DNA from: Hysterangium stoloniferum
Taxonomy: Eukaryota > Basidiomycota > Agaricomycetes > Hysterangiales > Hysterangiaceae
Length of the DNA: 64,000 nucleotides
Assembly (NCBI GenBank): GCA_015178975.1
Contig: WHVD01000022.1
Location: forward strand, 682,001 to 746,000
Direction of reading: 5' to 3'
The notes under the pieces are model-generated. The model saw only the letters and a list, made by a program, of their open reading frames with translations, did not search any database and was not told where the DNA came from. A program made the position numbers and the translations under genes. This document shows, piece after piece, positions 21,770 to 34,236 of this stretch; position 1 is the stretch's first letter, and each line of letters opens with the position of its first letter.

Positions 21770-24700
21770 ATGGCGGGCCTCTTTGAGCTCCAGCTACCCA
21801 ATGAGTCTGGCAGGAGGTCAAACGATCTTACAGGTTCATCTCGAGGAACGAATAGAGCGCGCTCTGTCTCTCCCACCCCAGCAGATACAGCTAATGTTAT
21901 CGTCAATCAGCTAATCGCAAAGCAACAAAATGCTACAGCGTCGAGCTTATCAACCAGCATATTTCCCTGGAGGCGCAAAGCTACCAGCACAGCCCCTGAC
22001 CTGCTGCGAAAATCTTCTGATGATGTGACGCGCCGTAGTGGAGATTTCGCCGTGCCGCAGTCTTCTCGCTCTCCAGGTTCCAGAAGTGCAATACCGCTAG
22101 GTAGAGGCACTCGATCGAAATCATCTTTGGCTTCGGCCTCACCACGCCAGTCCTTATCAATTGACTTAGCTGTAACCCCATCACAGCCTGGCCTGTCCTC
22201 AGAGTTGGCCACTGAAAAGGAGGAAGAGGGCCCACAAGGCGCAACTACCGTATTAGCCCAGGCGGCTCTTGGGTTGAGTATACCTCCCATACTCTTCCCA
22301 GAGCCTTCTTCGCCTACCTCGAAGAGGTCGGGAAGGCGAAAAACCACAGTACGTCCTGGCACTGCTAATGGTAGTGAGGCGTCAGCTCCTACTTCTCCTA
22401 CCAGTGGTGGGTCTATGAGACGTGTCAAGAGTTTTTCAAGGCTCCATACAGGGGCTGCCAGCCCTAACCTTGGTGGGCCGCCAGCCATTAAAGGTGGCGA
22501 CGTTCTCGTATTCTCTCGAGGACCAACGGTGGCAGTATTCCCCCATGCCCAATCTATGCCTGAGCATTCGTCCCGTGCGCCTGCATCGCAGAAAGGCAAA
22601 AAACGGGAACAATTGTCTGATGCGGAACTCCCGTCTAGCGAAAAAAGCAGCAGTCCGCGAGGGCGCCAAATTCAAAGTGCCGTCTCCTCGTTGCTGACCG
22701 GTGATCGCGAGAAGTCTGCTACAAGACGGCTGTCTTGGTGGCCTGGCCGCCGGAGAGTGGACTCGACACCGGGACCAGGACCAGGACCACCTATTCCCCG
22801 ACCTACGTCGCCGCCGCCGATTCCCAAGCGGTCTCAAGATCGCCCTCCTCCTCCTCCTCCGAAATCTCCTGTTCCATTACTTCCAACTTTCCGCCCGTTT
22901 TCTCCGCTTATGAATGACTTCCGAATAGCAGACAGCCCGAAGGCAAAACTGTCATTTGACGAACGTAGCACTGTCAGTGGCTGTCATGGATTGTCCGATA
23001 GCATTTCCAGCCTAGGTCATTCGGAATCCTCATCTATCCGCCGACGGCATTCCCTAAGTAGCCGCTCTGCAAGCTCTCAGACGACTGCAGCAACCAACGT
23101 AACTGCCCGACCTTCATCGAATCAGTCCTCCAACCGTCCCTCATCTCAATTATTTTTTCATTTGCATAAAAATTCACAATCCTCAGAACACAGTCATGTT
23201 CCATTGGACGCCGTTATTTTTCCTGAACCCGAGATGCCTACGCCCCACTCCGATTTTCCTACCATATCTCGATCAGCCACGGTATCATCATCCACCGGCA
23301 GACCGCGATCATTAACGTTAAACTCGCGACCTTTAATCTTGCCATCTACTCACGGTAGCCATGAGACTCCTCTACTACTACGGCAGCCGATGGATCGCAT
23401 AAATTCTTCGCAAAGCACTTCAGATACCTTGTTCCCTGGGACCTCTACGCGATCACAACTTAGTAGCCAGCATGAACCTCTGTCGACACTGGCTATGGAC
23501 CCTATCGACTTCCAACCAACACCATCCACATCAACAGGTTCCATATCGTCATTCTCTCAATCTGGGCTGTCAGGTAACTCGTCGCGTCAGCGTTCTGGTC
23601 CTCTTGTTGGACGCTCTACCAGCACTAATCCACCGATCTCTCTTCCTCCACCGACAGCTTCCAATCGTTTACTCCGCCGCCTCTCTTCGACATTGTTTAG
23701 CCCATCCATGTCGACATTACCTAGTGATCTCCCACCAGCTGATTTGATGGAATCCGCCAACCTTTCTGGAACTTTAGTCGCGGCGACAAGTAGTCCAGCT
23801 AGCAGCGATATTTCTAGTTTTGGTCAGTCCAAAGAAAGTTTATCTGCGACGGAAGGATCCCGGTCTTCGATGGAGGCATTTAGGCGCAAGACTGGAAAGA
23901 TTACAAGACTGCCAGATGAAACCCCAGAACACTTCCTAGGGAGACTTTTGGAGCACACTAGCCGGGCTGAAGTAGCGCACGTTTTGGCATCTAGGTAGGT
24001 TGTTTGTTATTTTGCTAAATTTATCACTCATCCTGTATATGAACGGTTCTCAGCGGGGAAGAATTTTATTCGAAGACATTGAATCTATATCTCTCACGGT
24101 TTAATTTTGTGGATGACCCACTAGATGTCGCACTGAGGAGACTTCTCATGGAAATCGGTCTACCTAGGGAGACCCAACAGATAGATCGGGTCATGGAAGC
24201 TTTTGCTGCAAGATATATAACGTGTAACTCAAACCTCTTCGTGGATAAGGGTACGCATCATTTCCATCTTCTCTTTGAAGTTCGTACCTAATGCAACGGT
24301 GTTAGATCACCCGTATATCTTGGCCTTCAGCTTAATTATGCTGCACACGGATGCTTTCAATAAATCTAATAAAAACAAAATGACAAAGGCGGACTATGTG
24401 AAAAATACAAAGATACCTGGAGTACCACCAGAAATCTTAGAGGTATAGTAATATTTATCCTTGCGTGCCTATAGTATTTTGATTCCCCATAAGTGCTTCT
24501 TCGATAACATTGTGTTTGCGCCATTCATATTCATAGAAGATCCCATGGATGGGCATTCTACAGCAAAGAATTATTTGCCAGAAGGTAGTTCCCGCATCAG
24601 CACCATTAGTGGACCAATAATCAACAGCCCCGGCGGTATAAATGCCACGGGGACCAGTACGCTTTTAGGCAAAACTAATAAGATCGACCCGTATTATCTT

Positions 24701-26891
24701 ATTACCCAGGTAGACATTTCGTGACGTTATTTGTATTAGCTGTTGATAGATCTGTCACAGGACTTACTAGGGCCTTTACGTGCCGACGTAGTGACACACA
24801 TTCCTAAATCTAACCCATTTCTGTACGAGGGTACAGACTGGCCATGGGATACGCAGCGCCTGCACCATTTGTTTGCACTAGCCCGGATATTGTACGTCCA
24901 CCCAGATACTTCAGGACCCGTAACGCCTATCACTGGTCCCCCATCTGGACTTGCTACGCCTGGGAGAAGAAAATCGATAGTCATGTCACCAGCGTTCCTG
25001 GGTTATGGAAACTTCATGGGTGCGCCGACGCCCTTACCTTTTGAGATGCCTCAAGCACGCGCACCAGCAATCGCCACGTGGCCTGTCCAAGGATCTAAAG
25101 CTCTCAAAATCGTGAAGGCTGGGGGTTTGATAAGGAAAGGTAAAGAGACCGTCTTCGTACCATCTTTTTTTATTTCGCTCATCTGTTTGATATTCCTGAA
25201 GACGACACGATTGAAGGCGGCAAGAGGTCTACGAACCGCAAATGGCGTGAATGGTCCGTTGTTTTGACCAGTTCACAGCTTCTCTTTTTCCGTGATTTAA
25301 GTTTCGCCTCCCATTTGCTTGATCTTTCCTTCGCAAATGGTACACAACAATCCGATGCAGACGAAGCCTTATTGAATCCAGACGATGTTGTTCACTTATA
25401 TGAGTGCATTGCCGTCTATGACACCACTTATACCAAAGTAAGTATTGTAATGTCGCTCAGATGTTAATACTCATTATGATTTAGTACCCGCACACATTTC
25501 GATTCTTCATGCCGAATGGCAGACAGTTTATTATGCAGGCGCCGAACGAGCAAAGCCTTAATGATTGGATTTCTACGATTAATTATGCTAGTGCGTTTGT
25601 ATCTGCTGGGGTCGGTATGCGCGGACTGGGCATGTCGCACAAGGAAGTAGAAATGACCGGGGTTGCGGCTGCCACATCCCATTTGAAGGACCTTATGTCT
25701 GCTCGGGTCCAAACCACTCCCCCCGAGGTCTCTCTCAATGGTGCTGATACTTCAAGATCAAACGCCGACAGAGAGCCGTCATGGTTATCTTCACCCGAGT
25801 CTCCACTCAGACAGGGATCTGCATCAAAGCTTCTCAGATCATTTCACATTATGCCGAATCAGGTTGATCTGGAAACGCCTTTGTCATCGCAGATACAAGA
25901 TTCTCGTCAGTTTAAGGCTACTTTCGAAGAAGTCAAGGCGGAACTGGCAGCTCAAACTACTAACTTGTCTTCGTCTAGGCCATCAGGCAGGAGTCGTACG
26001 CTTAGCATGGGAACACGGTCTACACCAAGTCCTAGACAGAATGTCAGACCGAGCACTGCTGGCTCTTCCATCCAATCGGAGGATTTGTCCCCGCCGGTCT
26101 CGCCTCTTCCTCGCTCTCGAGCGGACGTCATTCAAACCCGAGTTGATCTACTGGACGCTCGTGTCAGTCGCATTCAACGTGAACTTGACGAGGAGTTGCG
26201 CGTCGCTCGTAATTTGGCCATATTAACACCGTTTCAGCGAACCACACGCGATCGAGTGCAGCTTGGCATTGTCCCGTTAACGAAAAAGATCAAATCCATG
26301 CGAATTGATTTGGCAAAGTGCCAGTGTTACCGGTTCGTTTTATTATCCGACATGGCAGAGGAGGAACGTCAATGGGAAAGGGTCAAACGAGACGCATTGC
26401 ATGCAGCCACACGGAGGTTGAGTATCGCGGAGCCGCGCCTGAGTCCCAAAATCGACAAACACATGGACATCCACAGGGAGCCATCTACGTCATGGTCCAC
26501 TACAGATTCGTTTCATACAGCGATTGATATTGATCCAAAGGAAGATTATCCCGAATCTTCATCACCAACCGTATCTTCGCATGGTTCTCGTAGACCTTCG
26601 AGACTGCACACAAACTTTATCCTGAATTCTCTTACACCAACACAGTCGCCGATGGATACTTCGTTTGATGGGTCATCACCTATCGTAGACGGTCACGAAC
26701 GATTCTACACTGCTATTGAGACTGCTGAAGAGATTGCAGAAGAGTGGAATGAAACTCGTGCGGCGAAACGGGTTTCCCTGGTCCGAGTACCCTCTCACGT
26801 CAAGCTCACGATTCTAGGTCGGCAGCTGCGCAGTGGAAGCGTTCTAAACAACGGCCCATCCCTCGAACATAGCCTTACCGATTCATCGTGA
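21770..26891 (+). CDS. ARF guanine-nucleotide exchange factor, Sec7 plus PH domain (Syt1/Sec74-like)
   Basis: Seven exons (21770-23994, 24054-24250, 24306-24442, 24494-24709, 24740-25139, 25202-25437, 25485-26891) sum to 1605 codons plus a stop. A long Ser/Pro-rich N-terminus with a polyproline run precedes the Sec7 domain at about residues 715-930. This has DDPLDVALRRLLMEIGLPRE (the catalytic Glu motif), ETQQIDRVMEAFAARY, and DHPYILAFSLIMLHTDAFNK, followed by MTKADYVKNTK and CFFDNIVFAPFIF. A PH domain follows at about 1030-1180 (WREWSVVLTSSQLLFF ... LNDWISTINYASAF), then a predicted coiled region. The domain order matches yeast Syt1 and fission-yeast Sec74-type exchange factors, which act on ARF GTPases in Golgi and plasma-membrane traffic. 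The start Met is the first in-frame one after the upstream gene. The 30-nt intron at 24710-24739 is unusually short, and its borders are the weakest of the model. Confidence 0.88.
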
Positions 26892-27745
26892 CATTTTTAC
26901 TTGTCTATTGCACACTCAATTATACATTTCACTCTTTTTCCCTCCTTCTGGTGAACAAGTTGTCTCTCCTTAAGTATTTCTCTCTTTCTCTCCTCTTGTT
27001 GCGCACAGCACGATTTCTCTCTACTGTATTTTTTGATTTATTATGTCCCGTTTACAAATATTGTATCTAATGATCAGACGTATAGTATGTGCCATATCTA
27101 TATTCATACATATACATCCCCGGAGCTGTCGGAATTTGAGACACGTCATGCTCTCGGTGCTGTGTGATCTATTGATGTTTGTTTCTTGTTCCTACTTTAC
27201 TTTTGGACCTTTGGCCACCATCAAGTTGAAAATAGAAACCAATATCACCCTTAGACTCAACTTCTCAATTTTTGAGTATCCTCTAAAATTCGTTGTCCTT
27301 TGCCAGCCAGCTGTGGACTAAAAATATTACATGTTTGGTGGAGTCTATAAAATAAGCCTCTACTGAGCATCCCAAAAAATTTTGGAGCTAGGGTTTTTCT
27401 TGTGATTAATGCTCTTGAAACTTTATATGGTTCAATTTCGAAAGTGCCCGCAGAATTATTTCCATGCATTTTCAAAAAATTGAATATTCTTAGATTTTCC
27501 GAGGATCAGGAATCTGGGCCTCGGCATTGTGGCACTATAGAGCGCACACATGTACATCGGTAGTAGCTCATACATTTGACCGCATGGCTGATTCACAATG
27601 TCACCGGCATGACTACACGGCTATGCAGTAGTATTCAACAAAAGCAAGCGAATGTGTATTCATGGCCTAACATTCCCAACCGATTTACTATAAATCCCGG
27701 GGCTCCATGGGTGTTTCGTCTCAGGTTTAGAAATATCTGGAAGTC
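26892..27745. other. Intergenic region between ARF-GEF and aspartic protease
   Basis: No gene was seen. The left half is T/C-rich and likely 3' flank. The right 200 bp is the probable protease promoter, with TATAAAT (ACTATAAATC) near 27690, about 55 bp before the start codon. Confidence 0.5.
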
Positions 27746-29421
27746 ATGATTGGATTCATTGCAATTGCCCTAGGTGTCCTGCAGCTCGGTGGGGTTGATG
27801 CCTCCCCACCCCAGCTCAGTCCAGCCCCGAAGAAGGTCCAACTCAAATCTAAAACGATCGAGCGTGGTTCTTTAAGGCGACGTGCCCTACCCCCTCAAAA
27901 CATCCCTTTGAAGGATTATTTCAATGGGACCGATTTACAGTAAGTTCTAGGAATCTATCTTTTTCATACTCGCTTTCCAAGGTGACCGATATACTATAGG
28001 TGGTTTGGAAATATCACTGGTGTGCTTCATTCTTACATCTCCGAGTAGCATATTGAATGGGTGTATCTTTATTTGAAATAGTCGGAACGCCCCCTCAAGA
28101 TTTTACTGTGGTATTCGACACCGGCTCGTTCACCCTTGAAATTCCCAGTCCGTGCCCAAATATTGCCACCGATAAAGCAATAACTCACCCCTTGCATGAA
28201 TAGGCACTGCATGTGGCGCAGCCTGCAGTAATCAGCGACAGTTTGACACATCCAAGAGCTCTACGTTTGTTAACAAAGGTGGTTCCTCGACAATTACTTT
28301 CGGTGAGTAATATTATGGCGTATCCTTAGTATACCGACCCGGAGGTTACTCTCTAGGAACTGGTGTCGGTGTCGACCCGTGAGTACAATGCTTCAAAAAG
28401 ATTGTGATTAGCCACCTACTAATACACCCTTCAATTGCAGAGTGGAGGGAGTACGTGAAACACAATATATCACACAGATAGTTGCTAACAATGAGCATCA
28501 AACAGAATAATTGGGTTTTGACGGTGACCAATGCACAGGATACTGTCTCCGTCGGTGGTTTAGTCGCGAAACAGGCCAGCCTTCTCCTCATCACTAATCA
28601 GACTCCAACCTTTGCACCAGATGTAAGATGCTTGGTTATATTCTTTTTTTTATTTATTTACCTACACAATCATGCGTATTAGCCTTTCGATGGGATTATG
28701 GGGCTTGGTCCTCAGGCCGGAAATATATTCCAGAACTTTGTTAACCAAGGACTCGCATGTAGGCTATTTTCCTTACTGATTTTCAAAACATGCTTACAGC
28801 TCTTCAGCTGAATTCGGACTGTTTTTGACTCCGAATTCTGTAGGTAACGCAGAATTAACTCTTGGTGGTGCCGATACAACGAAGTTCACTGGGTCATTGA
28901 CTTTCATATCTCAACCCTCCTCCGATGGAAATTGGGAATTACCTTCAACCTCTATTGCTGTCAATGGCAAAACAACGAGCACTCTCAATAAAAGGCGTAC
29001 GATCATTTTTGATTCTGGTACCAGCAGCTTATGCTTGGATCAACAAACGACTGAGGTAAAATGTCTAAAAGTGCTCCCCAAGGCCGACTTGACTGACGTC
29101 CACTGACAGGCTATCTATGCAATGATATCCCCTAATATTGTACCAGTGGGGGACTTCGGGGCATATGGTATTCCTTGTGACCAGATTTCATCCCTCCCAG
29201 CTAAACTCGATTTCAAATTTACTTCGCAAACTGGACAGCCGTTCAATCTCACGGTTCCAAGCAGCGAGTTGAACGTTGGGCCTTTCCGTGACAATCCAAC
29301 CATGTGTCAGACGTTTATCAACGCGTTGAATGCCGACATTATTGGAGGCAGCTTGCTGAAGCACTACTACAGTCTATGGGATCTCAGTGGGAGTAGAATT
29401 GGCTTTGCGCTGAACGGTTAG
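27746..29421 (+). CDS. Secreted A1-family aspartic protease
   Basis: This is a multi-exon gene with about eight short introns. The N-terminus MIGFIAIALGVLQLGGVDAS is a signal peptide, followed by a basic pro-region (GSLRRRALPPQ). The first catalytic Asp lies in VVFDTGSFTLEIPSP and the second in TIIFDSGTSSLCLD. Other pepsin-fold landmarks are WFGNITVGTPPQDF, PFDGIMGLGP, LFLTPNSVGNAELTLGG and the C-terminal GGSLLKHYYSLWDLSGSRIGF. The enzyme is an endopeptidase with two catalytic Asp residues, active at acid pH outside the cell or in the vacuole (family knowledge). The intron near 28150-28229 is uncertain: the splice that keeps the frame would skip the usual Cys loop after the first active site. 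A decayed partial copy lies at 30967-31440. Confidence 0.85.
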
Positions 29422-30483
29422 TATTTGGCATTGCTGGATATTTCAGCATTGCTAATCACCATTGGTTACAGGGTTTTAATGACCAGTTGTTAATTGGCCG
29501 TTTGGGGATCTGTATCATATTACTATACTTATCATAACGAATAGTTCTTTCAATGATGGCCATGGACCTTACACTCCATTCAAATCAGATAATGTATGAT
29601 AGTTGCGACTTTTTCCAATTAGCGTATCACTGGCACAATTAATGTTCTAGTTGAAGTAGACGATGCAGCTTTCGCGACGAAGTCCATCAGGAAAGTGGGA
29701 AGATCAGTCAGTATGCCGTCTATGTTGTCTAGAGCCATCTAGGAGAGCTAGCTAGCTAGACTAGACTAGGCTAGACACACTACTTTCGCGCGATCCCTAT
29801 TTACTACTCAGTATAAAAACTTACTATAGATCTAGGGAGTCTACATAATGGGTGTAGACATTCCCAAGTCCCTGATGTCTTTGCGATGAACTCCAGCGCG
29901 TCCTAGCATATCTGGAGACATTTTTTTGATTTGCTTTAATAAAGGGGACTGTTGATAGTTGAATACCCCCCTCACCACGTTGGACCCTATATCTCCCGGC
30001 GCACAACGCACCCTAGATCTCTACTCTACTCTCTGTGCCAACATCGTGCATGGCGGTCCGAACCTACATTAATTCGTGGACTAAATGAGGTTCTAGCTCA
30101 CATGGTCACTTGAGAAGGTCGGCCGACAGTGTTAATCGCCCTATTCTTGTGCAGTTCACGGCATGACAACTTCGTACTTCTCAACTAATGCTGTAAGATG
30201 ACGTCTATTTTTTTGCCCATTGGTCAAGATCTTCAGGATTGAGTTTATGAGTCTGCGCGTACGGACAACTCACCTCACTTGGAGACCTGGAAAGCATGCA
30301 CACCTGTCCTTATCTTTGTTATTTTTGTTGGGCTTTCCCAACTTAGCGAGGTTGTTGCTGCGGTTCAACTCTGCTTCGACAAAGGTCAATGAAGTCGAGG
30401 ATAACTGGTACTAGGGTATGCGGTATCTAGTACTAAGTGATAGTATCACTTGCTTGACTAGTCTCTCGTCTGGCTCATTACTA
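29422..30483. other. Intergenic, no gene recognised
   Basis: No coding or RNA gene was seen. A short low-complexity tract of CTAG/CTAGA repeats lies near 29745-29780. The right end leads into a LINE-like 3' end. Confidence 0.4.
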
Positions 30484-30886
30484 TAAACCCGACCAAGTGT
30501 CCGTCCTAAAGTTAGCCGGAACTCCTCACCGAGATTCTACCGTGGGACCGGACATGGAATCGTTCTCAATGGGGATACCTATCTGTCTGGAACAGCCTGT
30601 CCCCTTCCGCCATCCTCAGAACCCATAAAGGGCTCACCGCTCTAGGAAAACTCATTGACGCCTCAAACGCCTTTGGCAAGACGTAGCCCCTTGGTTCTTC
30701 TCTTTTTCTTTTCTCTTCTTCTTTTGCTCTCTCACCCTCCCCCACTCTACATTTAACCCGCATACCCACACCTACTCGCCCCAGTACCTACATACCTATC
30801 CACCTACCATTAGGGTACCTGCTCCCAACCGCTATGTATCTACGTTATGCGATGCGGTATACAAATGTATTAAAAAAAAAAAAAAG
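30484..30886 (+). mobile_element. LINE-like retroposon 3' end with poly(A) tail
   Basis: The segment ends in a run of about 14 A (to about 30886) after GCGGTATACAAATGTATT. An upstream frame reads WNSLSPSAILRTHKGLTALG and ends FGKT, of a kind I associate with fungal LINE or other transposon protein ends. A pyrimidine-rich tract follows. The last roughly 110 bp recur in inverted orientation at 31811-31960. The copy is 5'-truncated and the exact left border was not found. Confidence 0.55.
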
Positions 30887-30966
30887 GGAACGGCCTCACG
30901 TGCATGCACAAAATCAAAATCAACGGGTTATTAAGGGCGTACACACAAAATTAAGGGGCTCACTTC

Positions 30967-31440
30967 GTGACAGCCCTCTTGAAATGGAATTCTATTAGCG
31001 ACCTACGTCTTCCTCCACTGCTTGTAATGGCAAGATGCCAACCATACCAAGCACTGGACCGGTACTTTGACTCTAGGACTAGCGGCATGTGCTTTGTTCA
31101 ACAACCCACCGAGGTAAACTTTGTGTATTGCCCCAGATGTGCAATGCACATGAGACAAAAAATTAGACAATTTACGCCATCAGATACTGTGCCCAAGGGA
31201 AACTTTGGAGCATATGGCGTTCCTTGGCAAAACGTGTTCGCATCTTCCAGCAGAACTCGATTATACTGGTAGTTCACTTTGTCGAAGGCGGGGAACCACT
31301 CAACCTGCCTAATCGGAGAGTCGAATGTTGGGTCTTTCCGCGGTGAATCAAGAATGTGCCAGATGAATATTGATATATATAGGAGGAGGAAGCTTGTTCA
31401 AGCATATCTGAGTGGCAGCAGATTGAGTTTGTTGATAATA
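30967..31440 (+). pseudogene. Aspartic protease pseudogene, C-terminal fragment
   Basis: Translated pieces align with the intact protease at 27746-29421. YFDSRTSGMCFVQQPTEV corresponds to the second active-site region FDSGTSSLCLDQQTTEV, and KGNFGAYGVPWQNV to VGDFGAYGIPCDQI, followed by a part like FNLTVPSSELNVGPFR. The catalytic motif DSGTS has become DSRTS, the frame is broken several times, and the N-terminal half is missing. It is a duplicated and decayed copy 1.6 kb downstream of the functional gene, sitting between LINE-like tails. Confidence 0.7.
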
Positions 31441-31795
31441 ATGTGTATCTAGGAAGCCCGGAATAAGTATATGCCGTACATTTTAAGGAGCATGGTTGGA
31501 TAAGTTTCAAAGTGGGGTTGTTCTGAACAGAATGCATGCAGGTAGCATCGACATTCGGGAAGATCTCATAAAAAATATTTGAGTGGGTTTCTAAAGCTAT
31601 TTTTAGTAAAATACTATCTACCTACCTCAAAATTGTCACGGGCACAATTTATTGTCGAATACTACATTAGGCGAGTTCCCGGTCGTCTAACGAAATCTTC
31701 CCACGTTGGAGTATTCTGACAGGATGCACCTTAGTTCTCGAGTCTTTAACGAGTTCGTGACACCATCTCTTCGAGCCAACTGAATCCTGTCTGTA
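31441..31795. other. Short gene-free stretch
   Basis: Nothing recognisable was seen. It may be the continuation of the decayed protease copy or its 3' flank. Confidence 0.35.
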
Positions 31796-31810
31796 TCACG
31801 TGACTCCGAT

Positions 31811-32041
31811 TTTATTTATTTTATTTATTTTAATACATTTGTATACCGCATCGCATAACGTATACATAGCGATTGGGAGCAGGTGCCTAATGGTAGGTGG
31901 ATAGGTATGTAGGTAATAGGGCGAGTAGGTGTGGGTATGCGGGTCAATTGTAGAGTGGGGAGGGTGAGAGGGCTCCGCAGTTAGCCATTGTTGCTTGAAG
32001 CGGGATACAAATATAACAAAAAAAAAAAAAAAAAAGAGGGC
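31811..32041 (-). mobile_element. Truncated LINE/SINE-like retroposon with 15-bp target duplication
   Basis: The left part is the reverse complement of the retroposon tail at 30780-30886: a T-rich start, then AATACATTTGTATACCGCAT. The insertion is bracketed by a 15-bp direct repeat, TCACGTGACTCCGAT (31796-31810 and 32042-32056), which is the hallmark of target-primed retroposition. A second A-run (32019-32036) after a related GCGGGATACAAATATAAC end suggests a two-part or head-to-head structure. Confidence 0.65.
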
Positions 32042-32198
32042 TCACGTGACTCCGATCGCGTGCAGACTCTCGGGCGGTTGTCTGAACTTCAAACATGAAC
32101 TCTGTTTTTGGAATGCTTGAGTATACCTATTCACCAGTCACCTGTCACTCTCAATTCTCAGAGGAACCAGTCGCCTATGCCCCCTTCTTCCTATTACC

Positions 32199-34236
32199 AT
32201 GACTTCCAATGAGGCCATACCTATGAGTGAGAAGAAGTCTACTCATGGATTACCTCCACCCATACCGTCAGCACCCTATAGACATGCTGCCCCGTCTGGC
32301 CCTTGGCCATGGCAGAGTCTGTATGATGATAATGATACTAGCTCTATTTCCCCCACACATGATCCTACTCCTGGGACGTGCGAGGGCAACTACCCAGAGA
32401 GCCTCTTTCCCAATTGGAAGCGTGCTCAAGTGGCGGCAAGCAAAATGAAGGAGATACCAAAAAAATCCGGGGCATCCACAATTTATTATATTGACGTTAA
32501 AGAGGATGGAATATTTATGAACTCCGACCACAGCTCGGTGTGCACTGTGTCGAACGAAACAGATTTTGAAGAACTCACGAGAGAACCGGTAAACAAACAA
32601 AAGGTTCACAGATAGGATATGTTATATTTACTATGACGTTATGTTTCTAGACGGAACCTCGACGCCTTCGCGTCTTTTGTGTTGATAACTTGACCGTGCC
32701 AGTCCTGGAAATGCTGGGAAACAAGTGTGTAACATTCCAATACTCCATCTTCTCTAACTGAGTATCCTAGGTATGAGATCGAACCGTTTTTCTGGACGTC
32801 ATCTGTTAATTGGATTCCGTCGCGATACCAGGAGAATTCCCATGATAAAGATGATCGTAAGAACGCATTAAAAACCTTATCTGATTGCCTGACGTAGTCT
32901 AAGATATCACGATCACACTCAAATTTCCCCGTGTGGTACAACTGAACCTTACTTACAATCAGATGTCACGTTCTCAACTAGCGCTGACAGGTGAGCCTCT
33001 CTTCCACTTGAGTTACTAAAAGCTCAAACAGACTCGCATATAAGATGGTCGTGTAATCGATACGCAGAGCCCTCTTCCTCTTTACAACATAGGTTTGACT
33101 CCGCCTACCGTAGAAGTTGATCCGTGCTTATCTACTTTGTTTTTTCAAGAGGTTCAAAAGGAGGACGACAAAGACAAACTTTTCTTAATCACAGATTTTC
33201 TGGCCATCCATATGCTCCGTGTAGAACAACATAGCAGCACAATGATCACATACCATCCACCATCGAAATGGTGCGCCACTACGGCAAAAGAGCTGCATAC
33301 TCGTATTTCGCTTGTTGGACAAAGCGTGTACTGGCGAAATATATTCGAGAAGTCGCCGGATCCTACGTTCGTGCTATTATCCACCCTATGGTACGCTCTG
33401 TATGCCTGGGATCAGGCATTTGAAAAGTTATGGAAGTATATTTCCAAATTGGTAAGATCCAGATGCCGCATAATCAACAAATTTAAAACCCGAGACCAGG
33501 AATCAAAAGCGATCAATTCAAATAACATGGAACTCACACCAGAGTTGCACAAGATTCGTGCACATCTTCTCCATTATGCGACCCTTCTAGAGGAGTTCCA
33601 TGAATCGGTTGTTTTCGTACAGGAAACGGCTAATCCTGCCATGGATTCAGTCAAATCTTGTGATTCCGTAAAGTTGCTCACAAAGGAATGCATGAATCTT
33701 CTAATTCATATTAAGCGGCTTAAAATGAGTAGAGAGATGTGGGATAAGAGGCTTAAGAATGCCATGCACTTGGTTTGTTCATAATTTTCTTAGACTAGGT
33801 ATGTTAAATGCTGAAGTAAGTTGTCTAGGTTTTCAGTAAGATAAACATCCGTGACAGCGCTGCTATGAAGCAAATCTCTTACCTAACCATGGCCTTTTTG
33901 CCTCCTGCCTTCGTTGCGGTAAGCCATCTGTCCATAGCGTCTGGTATGATCTTGACCAATTGTTCACAGGGTGTTTTCGGCATGAACCTACGAGAAATTA
34001 ACCCAGACTCCAACGGGACCCTGTCCCACTACTTTGCGACCGCCGTTCCCTTGACTATAGTGTCAACATGGGTGATAGTGGCATATCAATGGACTGCACG
34101 ACCAAATGAGCAGGCGCCTGCCGGTATGATGAGATTACTGTGGCCCGTTATGCTTGTCTGGCGACTTATAGGCAGACCACAAGACAAAGGCAGCGACACC
34201 ACGGCTGTTAACTCGGCTCGGACCTCCACAGTTTGA
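32199..34236 (+). CDS. CorA-like divalent-cation transporter family protein
   Basis: Eight exons (32199-32588, 32651-32724, 32771-32856, 32904-32990, 33045-33451, 33500-33772, 33829-33918, 33970-34236) give 557 aa. The long cytosolic N-terminal domain contains RLRVFCVDNLTVPVLEMLG and KYEIEPFFWTSSVNWIPSRY, a pattern I associate with basidiomycete CorA-like proteins, then a helical stretch (ELHKIRAHLLHYATLLEEFH). Two C-terminal membrane segments follow, the first ending in the CorA signature Gly-Met-Asn (FLPPAFVA then GVFGMNL), the second AVPLTIVSTWVIVAYQW. The family forms pentameric Mg2+ or metal channels. The intron at 33452-33499 is 48 nt and open, so its retention would keep the frame. The first 130 residues are Pro/Ser-rich and not conserved. 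Confidence 0.85.

Noticed and set aside
22436-22837. Arg/Pro-rich minus-strand frames inside the Sec7 gene N-terminus
   Set aside because: They are composition-driven shadows of the Ser/Pro-rich coding sequence.
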